Part shown: piece after piece, positions 46,602-56,558 of the stretch
Layout of the letters: each line of letters starts with the position of its first letter
Numbering within the stretch: the stretch's first letter is position 1
Made by a program: the position numbers and the translations under genes
Assembly (NCBI GenBank): GCA_003054695.1
Contig: QAZA01000009.1
Location: 124,001 to 188,000 of the forward strand
DNA length: 64,000 nucleotides
From: Verrucomicrobia bacterium LW23
GTDB lineage: Bacteria; Verrucomicrobiota; Verrucomicrobiia; Methylacidiphilales; UBA1321
Direction: 5' to 3'
The notes under the pieces: generated by a model
Told to the model about the DNA's origin: nothing
The model's database searches: none
The model's input: only the letters and a program-made list of their open reading frames with translations

Positions 46602-49196
46602 ATGCCCCGCCTCGATTACACCGCCACTAATGCGCAACACTATGGCATTGTTGCCCTTATGGAAAGCACCCGCGTTCGGCTGCCGCTCCGTGCGGTGGAA
46701 TGCAGGTTTGATATCCTCGACGACGTTGTCTCTGTCGAAATCGACCAGGCTTATCACAACAATCAGGCCAAAGCGCTCGATTGCCTCTACACCTTTCCGC
46801 TGCCCGGAGACGCCGCCGCGTATCGGTGCGAAATGCTTGTCGGCCAACGTGTTATATCCGCCCGCGTGGAGGAGCGCCAGGAAGCGCGCCGCGTGGCCGC
46901 CGAGGCAAAGGCGGAGGGCCACCGTGTTGCCCTGGTGGAGGTGGAGCGCGACAATCTGTTTACTCTCAGCCTTTCCAATATTCAGCCGCAAGAGATTGTG
47001 GTGGTGCGCTTTGCCTATTTTCAGGCGCTCGATCGCCTGGACGACGAATTGTCGTGTATGATTCCCTTTTGCCCCGGCATCCGCTACATCCCCGGCCGCC
47101 CGTTGCTGCGTTCCAGCCGGGGGAAGGGTACCGAGCAGGACACCGACCAGGTGCCCGATGCCTCGCGCCTCTCTCCACCGCGCATGGACGAGTTCCACCC
47201 GGACGCCACGTCGCTGCACATCCGCGGCACCATGTCTCACGCCCTGGCGCGCTACGCATTCGTCACGTCGCCCTCGCACAACGTGGTGATGCGCGAGGAG
47301 AACGGCCGCGTGGGTATCACCGTGCCACCCGGCGGCGCGTTCCCCGACCGCGATTTTGTACTGCGCTGGAAGGCCGCGCCCGATGCCGGCGCCGTGTACG
47401 AGGCGTGGAGCTGCGCCGCGCCCCGGCCCGCCGAAGGGACTGTCGACAACCTCCGCCCCGCGGACACTTACGCCATGGTGCGCCTGCAGGCGCCGGCGGT
47501 CGCCCCCTCCGCGGCCGCCGCCGGGCAGGATTTCTATTTTCTGGTGGACCGCAGCGGCAGCATGGACGGCACCAAATGGCAGCAGGCCGGCCGCGCGTTC
47601 CGCGAGTTTTTGAACGCGCTGGGCAAGGGCGACCGTGCCTGGGTCACCTTCTTCGAGTCCACCTACCAGGACTTGTGCGAGTGGCCGCTGGAGCCCCGTG
47701 AGCTGCTGGCCGACCGCACCGTGCAGACGCTGGAGCACCTGCCGACGCTGGGCGGCACCGAACTGCTGCCCGCCCTGGAGCACGTGCTCGGCGCCATCGA
47801 CGAGCACTCGCCCGACCGCCGCAGTGTGGTTATCCTGATTACCGATGGCCAGATGGGCAACGAGCTGGCCGTGCTGCGCCTGCTGAAAAAGCGCAATTCC
47901 CCGCTCCCCGTCATCGCGCTTGGTATTGATACGGCTGTGAACGACGCGTTCCTTCGCCGCCTGGCCCGCCAACAGCGCGGCCAGTGCTACCTGCGCACCC
48001 CGTCGGACGACATCGTTGGCCTGGTAGCTACGCTGGGAGACAGGCTGAAGGCGCCGGTTCTCACGGACATCGCCGCGGCCGAAGGCTGGGAATTCCCCAC
48101 CGGCGCGCTGCCGGATCTCTTTGCGCGCGATACAGTTACAGCCGTGCTGCGCGGCCCGGCCACAGCAAAAAGCATCGCCCTTACCGCCCGCGACGCGTCG
48201 GGTGAAACGCGGACGTTCGAGTTTGAGCTGAAACCCTCGCCGACCGAAGCGCTGGGGCAAATCTGGGCACGCCGGCGGATTGCGGAGCTTCAGGAGGATG
48301 CGGTCGGAGCCTCGCCCGCGGAGCGTAAAGAGTTGTCGGCCAAAATGATAGCGCTTGCGAAGGAATTCAACATCCTGTGCGAAGGCGCCGCGTTCATCGC
48401 CGTCGATTCCGCCCACAAAGGCGATTTGGCGAAGACGGAACTTTATCAGCCCAGCTTTGTGCCTGCGGAGTGGGAGAGTGGCGCGGTCTGCCAATCCATG
48501 GCGGCCCCCTGCGCGGCGCCTGTTCCAGCGTCGTTTGCGGACACGGGTGCCATTCCGTGCCCGCCTGTGCTCAAGAGGGCGGCGCCCATGGCCCCCCCGC
48601 CCCTTGTTTTGCCTGCGCCGATTTCTTCCGGGGGGCTGAAGCCCACGTCTCCCTCGAAGCCTTCGATGCCTGTCGCCCTTCACGCACGGGCACCGATTAT
48701 GCGTGCCCCGGCCCCGATGAAACCGACGGGGGTGCCTGGCGGTGTAGCCGGCTCCGGCGGTGGGGGAACGGCCGGTACCCCGAACGATCCCGATCCAGAG
48801 ATCATTTCCCTTCTTTGCGGAGCCGAAGAGGAGTTTGCGCGCATGAGCGACGGTGCGCCGGCGCTGAGCTGGTCTGACGTCGAGCCAGAGATCAAAGCCC
48901 GTATGATCGGAGCCTCGCTCATTCTCCAAAACCGCGTGGATGACTGGGTGGCGGAAGTCGTCAAGCACCAGTTGCTTCCGACTCCGCGGACGATGCGGGC
49001 CATCGCCCTCTGGCTGCTGAGCGACAGCAAGCTGACGCAACGCCGCTGGAAGGCCTTGGCCGACCTCACCGCTGCGTTGCTTTCCATGGGTGCTCCGCTG
49101 GAGCGTCGCGTCGCGGTCATCGCTTTCCTCAGGACGGAAGTCCTTGCGGGGGAAGCAGATATCGACAAGGCCGTGGAGGCGTTGCTTGTCGATTAG
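46602..49196 (+). CDS. VIT and von Willebrand A domain protein
   Basis: 864 residues. VIT domain at about 1-135 (VSVEIDQAYHNNQAKALDCLYTFPLPGDAAAYRCEM pattern), VWA domain at about 305-470 with the metal site DRSGSMDG near 315 and ITDGQMG near 410, then a linker region, a Pro/Ala-rich stretch (about 620-720) and a C-terminal helical domain. No signal peptide or membrane helix. In eukaryotes VIT-VWA occurs in inter-alpha-trypsin inhibitor chains and PARP4; bacterial versions are poorly known. Regulated, I infer, by the upstream MerR-like protein. Confidence 0.85.
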   Translation: MPRLDYTATNAQHYGIVALMESTRVRLPLRAVECRFDILDDVVSVEIDQAYHNNQAKALDCLYTFPLPGDAAAYRCEMLVGQRVISARVEERQEARRVAAEAKAEGHRVALVEVERDNLFTLSLSNIQPQEIVVVRFAYFQALDRLDDELSCMIPFCPGIRYIPGRPLLRSSRGKGTEQDTDQVPDASRLSPPRMDEFHPDATSLHIRGTMSHALARYAFVTSPSHNVVMREENGRVGITVPPGGAFPDRDFVLRWKAAPDAGAVYEAWSCAAPRPAEGTVDNLRPADTYAMVRLQAPAVAPSAAAAGQDFYFLVDRSGSMDGTKWQQAGRAFREFLNALGKGDRAWVTFFESTYQDLCEWPLEPRELLADRTVQTLEHLPTLGGTELLPALEHVLGAIDEHSPDRRSVVILITDGQMGNELAVLRLLKKRNSPLPVIALGIDTAVNDAFLRRLARQQRGQCYLRTPSDDIVGLVATLGDRLKAPVLTDIAAAEGWEFPTGALPDLFARDTVTAVLRGPATAKSIALTARDASGETRTFEFELKPSPTEALGQIWARRRIAELQEDAVGASPAERKELSAKMIALAKEFNILCEGAAFIAVDSAHKGDLAKTELYQPSFVPAEWESGAVCQSMAAPCAAPVPASFADTGAIPCPPVLKRAAPMAPPPLVLPAPISSGGLKPTSPSKPSMPVALHARAPIMRAPAPMKPTGVPGGVAGSGGGGTAGTPNDPDPEIISLLCGAEEEFARMSDGAPALSWSDVEPEIKARMIGASLILQNRVDDWVAEVVKHQLLPTPRTMRAIALWLLSDSKLTQRRWKALADLTAALLSMGAPLERRVAVIAFLRTEVLAGEADIDKAVEALLVD

Positions 49197-49202
49197 GCGA
49201 CG

Positions 49203-49226
49203 GGACCCCGCCGGATTGCGGGGTCC
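49203..49226 (+). terminator. Hairpin after VIT-VWA gene
   Basis: GGACCCCGC at 49203-49211 and GCGGGGTCC at 49218-49226 form a perfect 9-bp stem with a 6-base loop, 7 bases after the stop. No strong T-run follows (TATCC), so it is a probable but weak terminator. Confidence 0.5.
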
Positions 49227-49394
49227 TATCCACGTCAACACTTACCCGACTGACCGGAGCTGCCCGCACCCCATGGCGGGCGGCTCCACCCGGGGAGGGC
49301 GGACCAGGTGTTCAGACCTTGTGCTCCGCCAGCCGTTGCCCGGCGTTTAACCTGCTGCGTACTGCATGTGCAAACGGCGGCTTAGTATCAACCG

Positions 49395-50849
49395 CTACAC
49401 TTTGCCTGCCACGTAAGTCAAACGGCGCCAGTACCATACGATTTTGCCATCTTCCTGGCCGATGCGGAAAATTTCGCGGGCCATGGTGGGGGCGCGGGCT
49501 ACCAGTTCCAGGATGCGCTTGCGGTTTTCGCGCGGGGTGTTGGCGGCGTTCATGTAGGCGTTGAGATCGGGCATCTTGATGGAGGCCATCTCGCTTTTGA
49601 CGGTGCGCAGGTTGCACTCGGCGGCCCACTTTTCCCAGGTGCGCGGCTTGATGAAGCGCTGGTGGTGGGGGTCGCGCAGGGCTTCCACTTCCTGCATCCA
49701 CGCCTCGGCTTCGGGGTGGTCGTCCATTACGGAGGCGTCGATGACGATGAGGTAGCCGTACATACGTAGCACGCGCGCGGCTTCCATCACAAAGTGTTGC
49801 GGGTTTTGGAAATAGCGGGGTGCCATGCGACAGGTGACGAGGTGGAAGGAGCCATCGGCGTAGGGCATTTGGTCCGCGCCATGCTTCTGCAATTCAAGCT
49901 TCACGCCTTCATGCGCAGCAAACTTTTTGGTTTCATCCAGCATCTCCTGCGATATATCGCATGCAGTTACCAAAAGGCCCTGCTTGGCTACATACACAGC
50001 GGTGTTGCCGGTGCCGCACGCCACGTCCAGCGCTTTAACGCCCGTGCGCATTTTAAGGGGGGCCAGCGCGGACATGATGTCCGACGTATCGGCCAGGAAC
50101 TGGGCGGCTTCGCCCGCCTCGCCGTGCGCGTGGTCGGCGGAGGCGGCGCGGTGCAGCTCGTCCAGCGGCTTGGGGAAGTTGCCAGCGCGCATTTTGCCGT
50201 ACCAGGTGCTCAGCATCATGAAGTCCGAGCTGAGGCTGGTGACGCCCGGGTGCAGGAAGTTGCCGACGACGCCGGCCAGGGCAAAGTCCGCGTAGGTGGC
50301 CTTGTCGCCAAGGAGAAACGGCTGTTTGGTCAGCATGTGTTCCAGCGGGGCCAGCAGGGCGAAGAAGGCGGCGGTGAGTTCCTTTTCGCTCTTTTTCCAG
50401 GCGTCCAGGCAGCCGGGTCCGAACTTGCGCTCCTTGTGGCGGCGCATCAGGCCGCGTTCCAGGTCGCTGTGCAGCCACACCTCGGCGTGGGCGTCGCACA
50501 CCTTAAAGCCTGCGCCTTCGCAGTCGTTCTCGATGTAGTGGGTGAGGATGGTCTGGATGCCGCTGAGCTCGTCGGGAAAGAGTGCCATGCCGGCGAGGGC
50601 ATCGATATAGCGGGCGCAGTTTTGTGTATCGGGGCCGGTTTCGTAGATGATTTCGTCGGAGATTAGATCATGAATGACCGGAACCTGATAGCATTCACCT
50701 TTTGTAAGCATTACAATAGGCGAAGGTTCGCAATAATTCAGGTCAACAACTTCATGCGGAACACCGGAAAACTGCAGAATGATCTGAAGCGGAATGCAGT
50801 ACGGGCTGTGCGTATATTGATAGAGCCGAATGCGTGGATTCTCGTTCAT
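49395..50849 (-). CDS. Glutathione S-transferase-like / SAM methyltransferase fusion
   Basis: 484 residues. The N-terminal 85 residues are a thioredoxin-fold GST domain (RLYQYTHSPYCIPLQIILQ with SPYC in the active-site position; KGECYQVPVIHD is the cis-Pro loop), followed by a GST C-terminal helical domain to about 230. Residues about 255-400 are a class I methyltransferase: ALDVACGTGNTAVYVA, CDISQEM and MPYADGSFHLVTCRMA. The C-terminal 80 residues suit the UbiE-like lid. Separate domains are each common; the fusion is unusual. No frameshift is seen. Confidence 0.82.
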   Translation of the reverse strand: MNENPRIRLYQYTHSPYCIPLQIILQFSGVPHEVVDLNYCEPSPIVMLTKGECYQVPVIHDLISDEIIYETGPDTQNCARYIDALAGMALFPDELSGIQTILTHYIENDCEGAGFKVCDAHAEVWLHSDLERGLMRRHKERKFGPGCLDAWKKSEKELTAAFFALLAPLEHMLTKQPFLLGDKATYADFALAGVVGNFLHPGVTSLSSDFMMLSTWYGKMRAGNFPKPLDELHRAASADHAHGEAGEAAQFLADTSDIMSALAPLKMRTGVKALDVACGTGNTAVYVAKQGLLVTACDISQEMLDETKKFAAHEGVKLELQKHGADQMPYADGSFHLVTCRMAPRYFQNPQHFVMEAARVLRMYGYLIVIDASVMDDHPEAEAWMQEVEALRDPHHQRFIKPRTWEKWAAECNLRTVKSEMASIKMPDLNAYMNAANTPRENRKRILELVARAPTMAREIFRIGQEDGKIVWYWRRLTYVAGKV

Positions 50850-50935
50850 GATTTGTAAAGGCGGCTTGCTGGCAAACAGCCTAGCATCAATAAGACGTGC
50901 TTTCCAGCAACAACTGTCCGAAGCAGGGCAAAAGG

Positions 50936-50980
50936 CAAAAAAAGCGGCGCCCGACGGGAAGAATGTCCCGTCGGGCGCCG
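50936..50980 (-). terminator. Rho-independent terminator of the secretion operon
   Basis: Perfect 15-bp stem, arms 50945-50959 and 50966-50980, GC-rich with a 6-base loop, followed on the minus strand by CTTTTTTTGCC. It lies 43 bases after the gspF stop and is the strongest terminator in the window. Confidence 0.93.
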
Positions 50981-51022
50981 TGCAAGATGTTGAAGTTAAA
51001 GCGCTTGCGCTTGCGCTGGAGC

Positions 51023-52270
51023 TTAGTTGCCCTGCGTGCCCAGCTGGGTAACGATGGTGACCAGCGGGAGGAAGAGCGCGATAACGATGGTACCCACGAT
51101 CAGCGCCAGCAACACAATCATGATCGGCTCCAGCAGGCTGGTGAGGGCGGACACGGAGTTGTCTACCTCGACGTCGTACACGTCGGCCACCTTGATCAGC
51201 ATGTCGTCGAGCTGACCGGTTTCCTCACCCACCTGGATCATGCTGACCACCATGGGCGGGAACACGCCGGAGGCCTCGAGCGGCGCGACCATCGGCTCAC
51301 CTTCCTTCACGCTGTCGTACACTTTGGCGATGGCGTTGGAGAGAATGACGTTGCCGGCCGTCTCCTTGGTGATGTTGAGCGCCTGCAGGATCGGGACACC
51401 GGAGCTGACGAGCGTGCCGAGGGTGCGCGAGAAGCGGGCGATTGACGTTTTGCGCACGAGATCGCCAAGGATCGGCGAGTTGAGCATCAGCTTATCCAGA
51501 ATAACCACGCCCGCCGGTGTTGCCGCAAAGATGCGGAAGCCGATGACGGCGATGACCGAGGCGATGGAGATCTCGATAATGTGGTTGGTGACGAAGCCCG
51601 AGAGGTTGATGACAAACTGTGTAAGCTCCGGCAGCGGTTTGCCTTGCAGCAGATCCGAGAAGATGGCCTGGAAGCGTGGGACGATGAAGACGAGCAGGAA
51701 CGCGAGGATGGCCAGTGCGATGAAGAGCACGACGGCCGGGTAAATCATGGCCGAGAAGACTTTGGCTTTGATCTTCTCCGATTTTTCCTGGAACTCGGCC
51801 AGGCGCTTCAGGATGACCTCGGGCACACCGCCGATTTCACCGGCCTTTACCATGTTGACGTACAGCTTGTTAAAGATGCGCGGGTGCTGGGCCAGCGCCT
51901 CGGAGAACGTGCTGCCGGATTCGACGGAGGCGGCGATGCTTTGCATGGCGCGTTTCAGCACCACGTTGCGCTCCTGCTTGATGAGCGTCTCGAGGCTCTT
52001 GAGGATCGGCAAACCGGCGTCGATGAGCGTTGCGAGCTGACGGGTGAAGGTGGTCAGCACCTTGCTCTTGACGCGGCCCCCGCCCGCGCCCGCCTTTTTG
52101 GGCTTGCTGGCCGCGGCCTGGGCCTGCTGGGCGCTGATCTCCGCCACGCGGGTGGGGAAGTAGCCCATCTGGCGGATTTGCACTGTGGCTTCGTTGGAGT
52201 CCGTGGCGTCAACGGTGCCGGATTGTTGCGCGCCGCGGGAGTCGACGGCTGTGTAGGTAAACTTTGGCAT
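51023..52270 (-). CDS. gspF: PilC/GspF-type inner membrane platform protein
   Basis: 415 residues, typical length. Starts MPKFTYTAVDSRGAQQSG as the family does, has two GspF domains (about 70-195 and 270-395) with paired FTRQLATLIDAGLP and FSRTLGTLVSSGVP motifs, and membrane helices near 175-195, 225-245 and 380-400. It forms the base on which the ATPase acts in type IV pilus or type II secretion assembly. It is last in the minus-strand run, downstream of two ATPase genes. Confidence 0.92.
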   Translation of the reverse strand: MPKFTYTAVDSRGAQQSGTVDATDSNEATVQIRQMGYFPTRVAEISAQQAQAAASKPKKAGAGGGRVKSKVLTTFTRQLATLIDAGLPILKSLETLIKQERNVVLKRAMQSIAASVESGSTFSEALAQHPRIFNKLYVNMVKAGEIGGVPEVILKRLAEFQEKSEKIKAKVFSAMIYPAVVLFIALAILAFLLVFIVPRFQAIFSDLLQGKPLPELTQFVINLSGFVTNHIIEISIASVIAVIGFRIFAATPAGVVILDKLMLNSPILGDLVRKTSIARFSRTLGTLVSSGVPILQALNITKETAGNVILSNAIAKVYDSVKEGEPMVAPLEASGVFPPMVVSMIQVGEETGQLDDMLIKVADVYDVEVDNSVSALTSLLEPIMIVLLALIVGTIVIALFLPLVTIVTQLGTQGN

Positions 52271-52332
52271 AAAGGGAGTGGTCCGTTAAAGGGAGAGGGA
52301 AGGAGGGAGCAGTGGCGGTGGAATAGAATCGT

Positions 52333-54009
52333 TTACGTATACTTCAGTACTTCCTCAATTGAGGTATCTCCATCAAAGATGCTACGCAGTCCGTCGGAAC
52401 GAAGGGTGACCATGCCAAGTTCTATTGCTTTTTGCCGAATAACAATAGAGGGCGCCCTGTTCGTGATGAGTTCGCGTATCGGCTCCGTCACGTCGAGCAG
52501 CTCATAGATTCCCTTACGGCCCTTATAGCCGGTATTATTGCAGAAATCGCAGCCACTGCCATAATAAAATATCTTATCTCCAACTTCGTGCGCGGACAGG
52601 CCGATTTGCTCCAGGATGTCTTCGGAGGGCTCGTACGGCGTTTTGCAGTTGGGGCACAGCTTACGCACAAGGCGTTGACCCAGAACACCTTCCAGCGTGG
52701 CGGCGATAAGGAACGGCTCGACACCCATATCGATGAGACGGGCGACGGCGCCGGGCGCGTCGTTGGTGTGAAGCGTGGTAAAAACGAGGTGGCCGGTGAG
52801 TGACGCCTGGATGGCGATCTGCGCCGTCTCCAGGTCGCGCGTTTCCCCAATCATGATGCGGTCCGGATCCTGACGGAGAAAGGCGCGCAGCACTTTGGCA
52901 AAGCTGAGGCCGATCGCCTCGTTTACCGGCACCTGCATAATGCCCTCAATCTCGTATTCCACCGGGTCCTCTGCTGTCAGCAGCTTGGAGTCGACGGTGT
53001 TAATGCGGTTAAGGCAGGAGTACAGTGTTGTTGTTTTGCCGGAGCCGGTGGGGCCGGTAACGATGAAGATGCCGTTGGGCTTTTCAATCGTTTCGCATAT
53101 ATAATTATGGATCTTGGGCGGCATTTTAAGCGCGTCCAAATCCAGCTTTTGCATGGAGCGATCGAGCACGCGAAGCACTACGCTCTCGCCAAACTGGGTG
53201 GGCAGGGTGGAGACGCGGAGATCGACGGGGCGGCCGGCCATGTTTGTCTGGATGCGGCTGTCCTGCGGGATGCGGCGCTCGGCGATGTTCATGGACGCCA
53301 TGACCTTGATGCGCGAGGTGAGCGCGGTTGCCAGCTTGCGCGGCGGCGTTTTCATCTCGTACAGGGCGCCGTCCACGCGGTAGCGGATCTGGAAGGTCGA
53401 CTCGAAGGGCTCGAAGTGGATGTCCGAGGCGCCTGCCTTGATGGCCTGGGCAATGATATTGTTGACGTAGGCGATGATGGGCGCCGAGTTCGCTTCGTCC
53501 AGGTTGACATCGCCGCTGGCACTTACAGCGCGCTCGGCGTCGCCCATCAGCTTGTTGAGAAGATCGTCGGCGTCGGCCTGGCTTGCGCCGTAAAACGCAT
53601 CCACAAAGCGCTGAATATCAGCGGGATCCGCCACGACGACGTTCACTTCCTGCTTGGTCGTCTGGTGCAGCGTATCGGCCACCTGCGGGTCAAGCGGATC
53701 GGATACCGCGATGTGCAGGATGTTGTCCTCAAACGCGATGGGGATGGAGACGTAGACGCGGCCGGTGTGCGGGGAGAGCATCGACACTACGGCGGGCGAG
53801 AACTGGATCTGGTTGAGATCGATGACGTAGGTGCCGAGATGCTGCGCAATGGTCTGGTAAAGCTTATGTTTGTCGACAATGCCGTAGTCCTCAACGATGG
53901 TCTCGATCGGCTTACCGGACCGGGTGGCTTCGTCGAGGAGGTCGGCGTACTGCGTGTCGTCGATGTACGAGCTTTCCTGCAAAAGGGAGAGGACGAGATT
54001 CGGGTTCAT
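52333..54009 (-). CDS. gspE: PilB/GspE-type assembly ATPase (second)
   Basis: 558 residues. N-terminal GspE domain (SYIDDTQYADLLDEA), then Walker A GPTGSGKTTTLY near 320, Asp box, Walker B IMIGETRDLETA near 383 and His box LVFTTLHTNDAP. A zinc-binding tetracysteine is formed by CPNC near 460 and CDFCNNTGYKGRKG near 495. A hexameric motor for pilin polymerisation or export of pseudopilins. 59 bases separate it from the first ATPase; the two are paralogues rather than a duplication error. Confidence 0.93.
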   Translation of the reverse strand: MNPNLVLSLLQESSYIDDTQYADLLDEATRSGKPIETIVEDYGIVDKHKLYQTIAQHLGTYVIDLNQIQFSPAVVSMLSPHTGRVYVSIPIAFEDNILHIAVSDPLDPQVADTLHQTTKQEVNVVVADPADIQRFVDAFYGASQADADDLLNKLMGDAERAVSASGDVNLDEANSAPIIAYVNNIIAQAIKAGASDIHFEPFESTFQIRYRVDGALYEMKTPPRKLATALTSRIKVMASMNIAERRIPQDSRIQTNMAGRPVDLRVSTLPTQFGESVVLRVLDRSMQKLDLDALKMPPKIHNYICETIEKPNGIFIVTGPTGSGKTTTLYSCLNRINTVDSKLLTAEDPVEYEIEGIMQVPVNEAIGLSFAKVLRAFLRQDPDRIMIGETRDLETAQIAIQASLTGHLVFTTLHTNDAPGAVARLIDMGVEPFLIAATLEGVLGQRLVRKLCPNCKTPYEPSEDILEQIGLSAHEVGDKIFYYGSGCDFCNNTGYKGRKGIYELLDVTEPIRELITNRAPSIVIRQKAIELGMVTLRSDGLRSIFDGDTSIEEVLKYT

Positions 54010-54068
54010 GGCGTGGCGTGCGTGCGAGGTGGCGGGGTGCGGCTGGGCTGGCTATGGGTTCGTCCTGC

Positions 54069-55778
54069 TTAGTCTTTGTCTCCCATGCTGGCGGAGATCA
54101 CTTCGTCCGGAGTGGTGACGCCGGCGAGTACCTTGCGGATGCCGTCCTCGCGCAGGGTGCGCATGCCGAGATCTCGCGCGCGCTGGCGGATGGCGGAGAG
54201 GGACATGCGCTCGTTAACCATGCGGCGGATTTCGTCGTCGAGAACAAGGATCTCGAACATGCCGAGACGGCCTTTGTAGCCGGTATCGCGACAGCGCTCG
54301 CAGCCTGCGCCTTTGCGGAAGCTGGCCTCTGCCAGGGCGCTGTGGCCGATGTTGAGCGAGCGCAACTCGTGCTCGGTCGGCTCGTACGGGCCGCCGCACT
54401 GGCTGCAAATGCGGCGCAGCAGGCGCTGGGCCATAATGGCGCGCACCGAGGAGGCCACAAGGAAGGGCTTGACGCCCAGGTCGACGAGACGGGTGACGGC
54501 GCTCGGGGCGTCGTTGGTGTGGAGCGTGGAGAACACCAGGTGACCTGTGAGGGACGCGTTGATGGCGATCGAAGCGGTCTCCAGGTCACGAATCTCACCA
54601 ATCATGATGATGTTGGGCGCCTGACGCAGCATGGCGCGCAGCGCGGCGGCGAAGGTCATGCCCACGGTCTCGTTTACCGGCACCTGGTTAATGCCCGCTA
54701 GCTGGTACTCCACCGGGTCCTCCACGGTAATAATCTTGCGGTCCGGCTTGTTGACGTAGTTGAGACAGCCGTACAGCGTGGTGGTTTTGCCGGAGCCCGT
54801 GGGGCCGGTGACCAGGAAGATGCCGTCGGGCAGGCCGAGGAGCTTTTCCATTGTCACCTGGTCGTCCGAGAAGAAGCCGAGTTCCGGCAGGCCGAGCGTG
54901 AGGCTGGATTTGTCCAGAATACGCATGACGATGCTCTCGCCCTGCGCGGTGGGGACGGTGGAGACGCGAAGATCGATGGAGGTGGGCTTGCCGCCACGCT
55001 CGCCGCCGGAGTAGAACTGGATGCGGCCGTCCTGCGGGATGCGCTTCTCGGCAATGCTCATCGACGACATGATTTTGATGCGCGCGATGATGGGGGCCTG
55101 CAGCTGTTTGGGGGGATCGGGCATGGCCTGCAGCACGCCGTCAATGCGGTAGCGCAGGCGCAGGCGCTTTTCCAGCGGCTCGATGTGGATATCGCTCGCC
55201 TTCAGGCGGTAGGCTTCCACAATAATCTGGTTAACAAGGCGGATGATGGGGGCGTTCTCGTCTTCCTTGATGGGCCCGTCGCCGGTGATGTCGATGTTGC
55301 CGACGGAGTCCATCAGCTCCTGGTCTTCCGCCGAGTACCCGCTCGGGCCCGTATTGTAGTACTTCTTGATCGCCGCCTCGATCTCCGCCTTCGGCACCAC
55401 CGTGCAGTCGATGGCCTTATGCAGCATGTTGGTGAGCGTGTCGACCGTCTCGAAGTCGTACGGATTGCTGATGGCAATGCGCAGCGAACCCTCCTCCTGC
55501 GAGAGGGGGAAGATGTTGTAGCGCAACACCAGGTCGCGGCTGATGGAATCGAGGATATCGCCGTCGACTGGGCCGATCTTCTCCTGCAGCGGATAGCCGG
55601 CGTCGCTTGCCGTCGTCTCCAGCACGTCCATGGCGGTCACAAACCCCATGCGGATCAGCTCATCCACGGGGCTGGTGTGATTGCTGCGGGCCAGCTCTTT
55701 GGCCTGTTCCGCATCCGTTGGTTCGATAAAACCGTTGTTGATCAGCAGTTCCAGAATATATTCGTCGCGAGGGAGCAC
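54069..55778 (-). CDS. gspE: PilB/GspE-type assembly ATPase (first)
   Basis: About 569 residues if the start is GTG 55778, which has AAAAGG about 10 bases upstream; the frame is open beyond it and overlaps the upstream gene, and there is no ATG nearby, so the start is uncertain. Walker A GPTGSGKTTTLY, Walker B IIMIGEIRDLETA, His box LVFSTLHTNDAP, and tetracysteine CSQC/CERC are complete. The N-terminal domain DEYILELLINNGFIEPTDAEQAKEL resembles the MshEN domain that can bind cyclic di-GMP in some PilB-like ATPases. Together with the second ATPase it may power different machines. Confidence 0.9.
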   Translation of the reverse strand: MLPRDEYILELLINNGFIEPTDAEQAKELARSNHTSPVDELIRMGFVTAMDVLETTASDAGYPLQEKIGPVDGDILDSISRDLVLRYNIFPLSQEEGSLRIAISNPYDFETVDTLTNMLHKAIDCTVVPKAEIEAAIKKYYNTGPSGYSAEDQELMDSVGNIDITGDGPIKEDENAPIIRLVNQIIVEAYRLKASDIHIEPLEKRLRLRYRIDGVLQAMPDPPKQLQAPIIARIKIMSSMSIAEKRIPQDGRIQFYSGGERGGKPTSIDLRVSTVPTAQGESIVMRILDKSSLTLGLPELGFFSDDQVTMEKLLGLPDGIFLVTGPTGSGKTTTLYGCLNYVNKPDRKIITVEDPVEYQLAGINQVPVNETVGMTFAAALRAMLRQAPNIIMIGEIRDLETASIAINASLTGHLVFSTLHTNDAPSAVTRLVDLGVKPFLVASSVRAIMAQRLLRRICSQCGGPYEPTEHELRSLNIGHSALAEASFRKGAGCERCRDTGYKGRLGMFEILVLDDEIRRMVNERMSLSAIRQRARDLGMRTLREDGIRKVLAGVTTPDEVISASMGDKD

Positions 55779-55836
55779 AGGAGATGAGCCTTTTAGAGGG
55801 AGGAGGGGGGGGAGAGTTGAAACGAAGGTTGCGGGA

Positions 55837-56523
55837 CTAGTTGGGGACGCCAGCTCCTCTGGATGGAGCGGAAGCCGAGTCACGGTTCTCTGCAACAGAG
55901 ATAACAGCTCCGTTGGAAAAATCGATAATAAGTTCGCCTATGGGTACTTTCACATAATACGTCTGTGCGATGACGTTGCCATACGGTCCGCGCACGTACC
56001 GGGTTTCCGGCACGGAGTCATAGGCGATATAGCGCCAGGTGTCGGTGCGGCCGTTAGTGTTCTCCTGAAAGGAGGTTTTCTCGGGCCGGCCCAGCGCCTT
56101 GCGCACGTCCTCAAAAGCCATACCCAGGATGACCTTGCGGTCCTTGATCGCCTTGGCAATCGCGTCGCGTTTGTCCTGTTTGGCACGGGCTTCGTCCATC
56201 ACCTCCCTGGGGATGGGGGGCAGCGTCGTCTCCGCCACCCAGCCTTCGATCTTGCGCGAGGGTGTGCGGACGGTTATGAGGTAGAGCCCGCGGGTAACGC
56301 CGGCAATCTCCACGATGGCGCCGACAGGGGCGGTGCCTAATCGGGTCGTCAGGTCCCGCCCGCCAAAGATATCGACCGGCTTGGTCAGCTCCACCCGAAT
56401 CGGCTCGGCCAGGTTGTCCGCAAAGTAGAAGACGTCCTTTTCGCGCATCTCCGGCGGCACTGCGCTCGCGGCACAAATGCCAAGAGTCAGGAGCAGGACC
56501 AGGATGCACGACTTGTTCGCCAT
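55837..56523 (-). CDS. Exported SH3-like / SmpA-like protein, unknown
   Basis: 228 residues. Signal sequence 1-21 (ILVLLLTLGICAASA), then an SH3-like beta segment (about 45-95, with VTRGLYLITVRTPSRKIEGWV) and a C-terminal region (about 130-220) that recalls SmpA/OmlA: a KVILGMAFEDVRKALGRPEKT helix followed by WRYIAYDS strands. Probably periplasmic. 35 bases separate it from the FG-GAP gene upstream. Its part in the operon is unknown. Confidence 0.68.
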   Translation of the reverse strand: MANKSCILVLLLTLGICAASAVPPEMREKDVFYFADNLAEPIRVELTKPVDIFGGRDLTTRLGTAPVGAIVEIAGVTRGLYLITVRTPSRKIEGWVAETTLPPIPREVMDEARAKQDKRDAIAKAIKDRKVILGMAFEDVRKALGRPEKTSFQENTNGRTDTWRYIAYDSVPETRYVRGPYGNVIAQTYYVKVPIGELIIDFSNGAVISVAENRDSASAPSRGAGVPN

Positions 56524-56558
56524 ACGCGGTGCCGGATGGTTGCGGCGCGAAGCCGATG

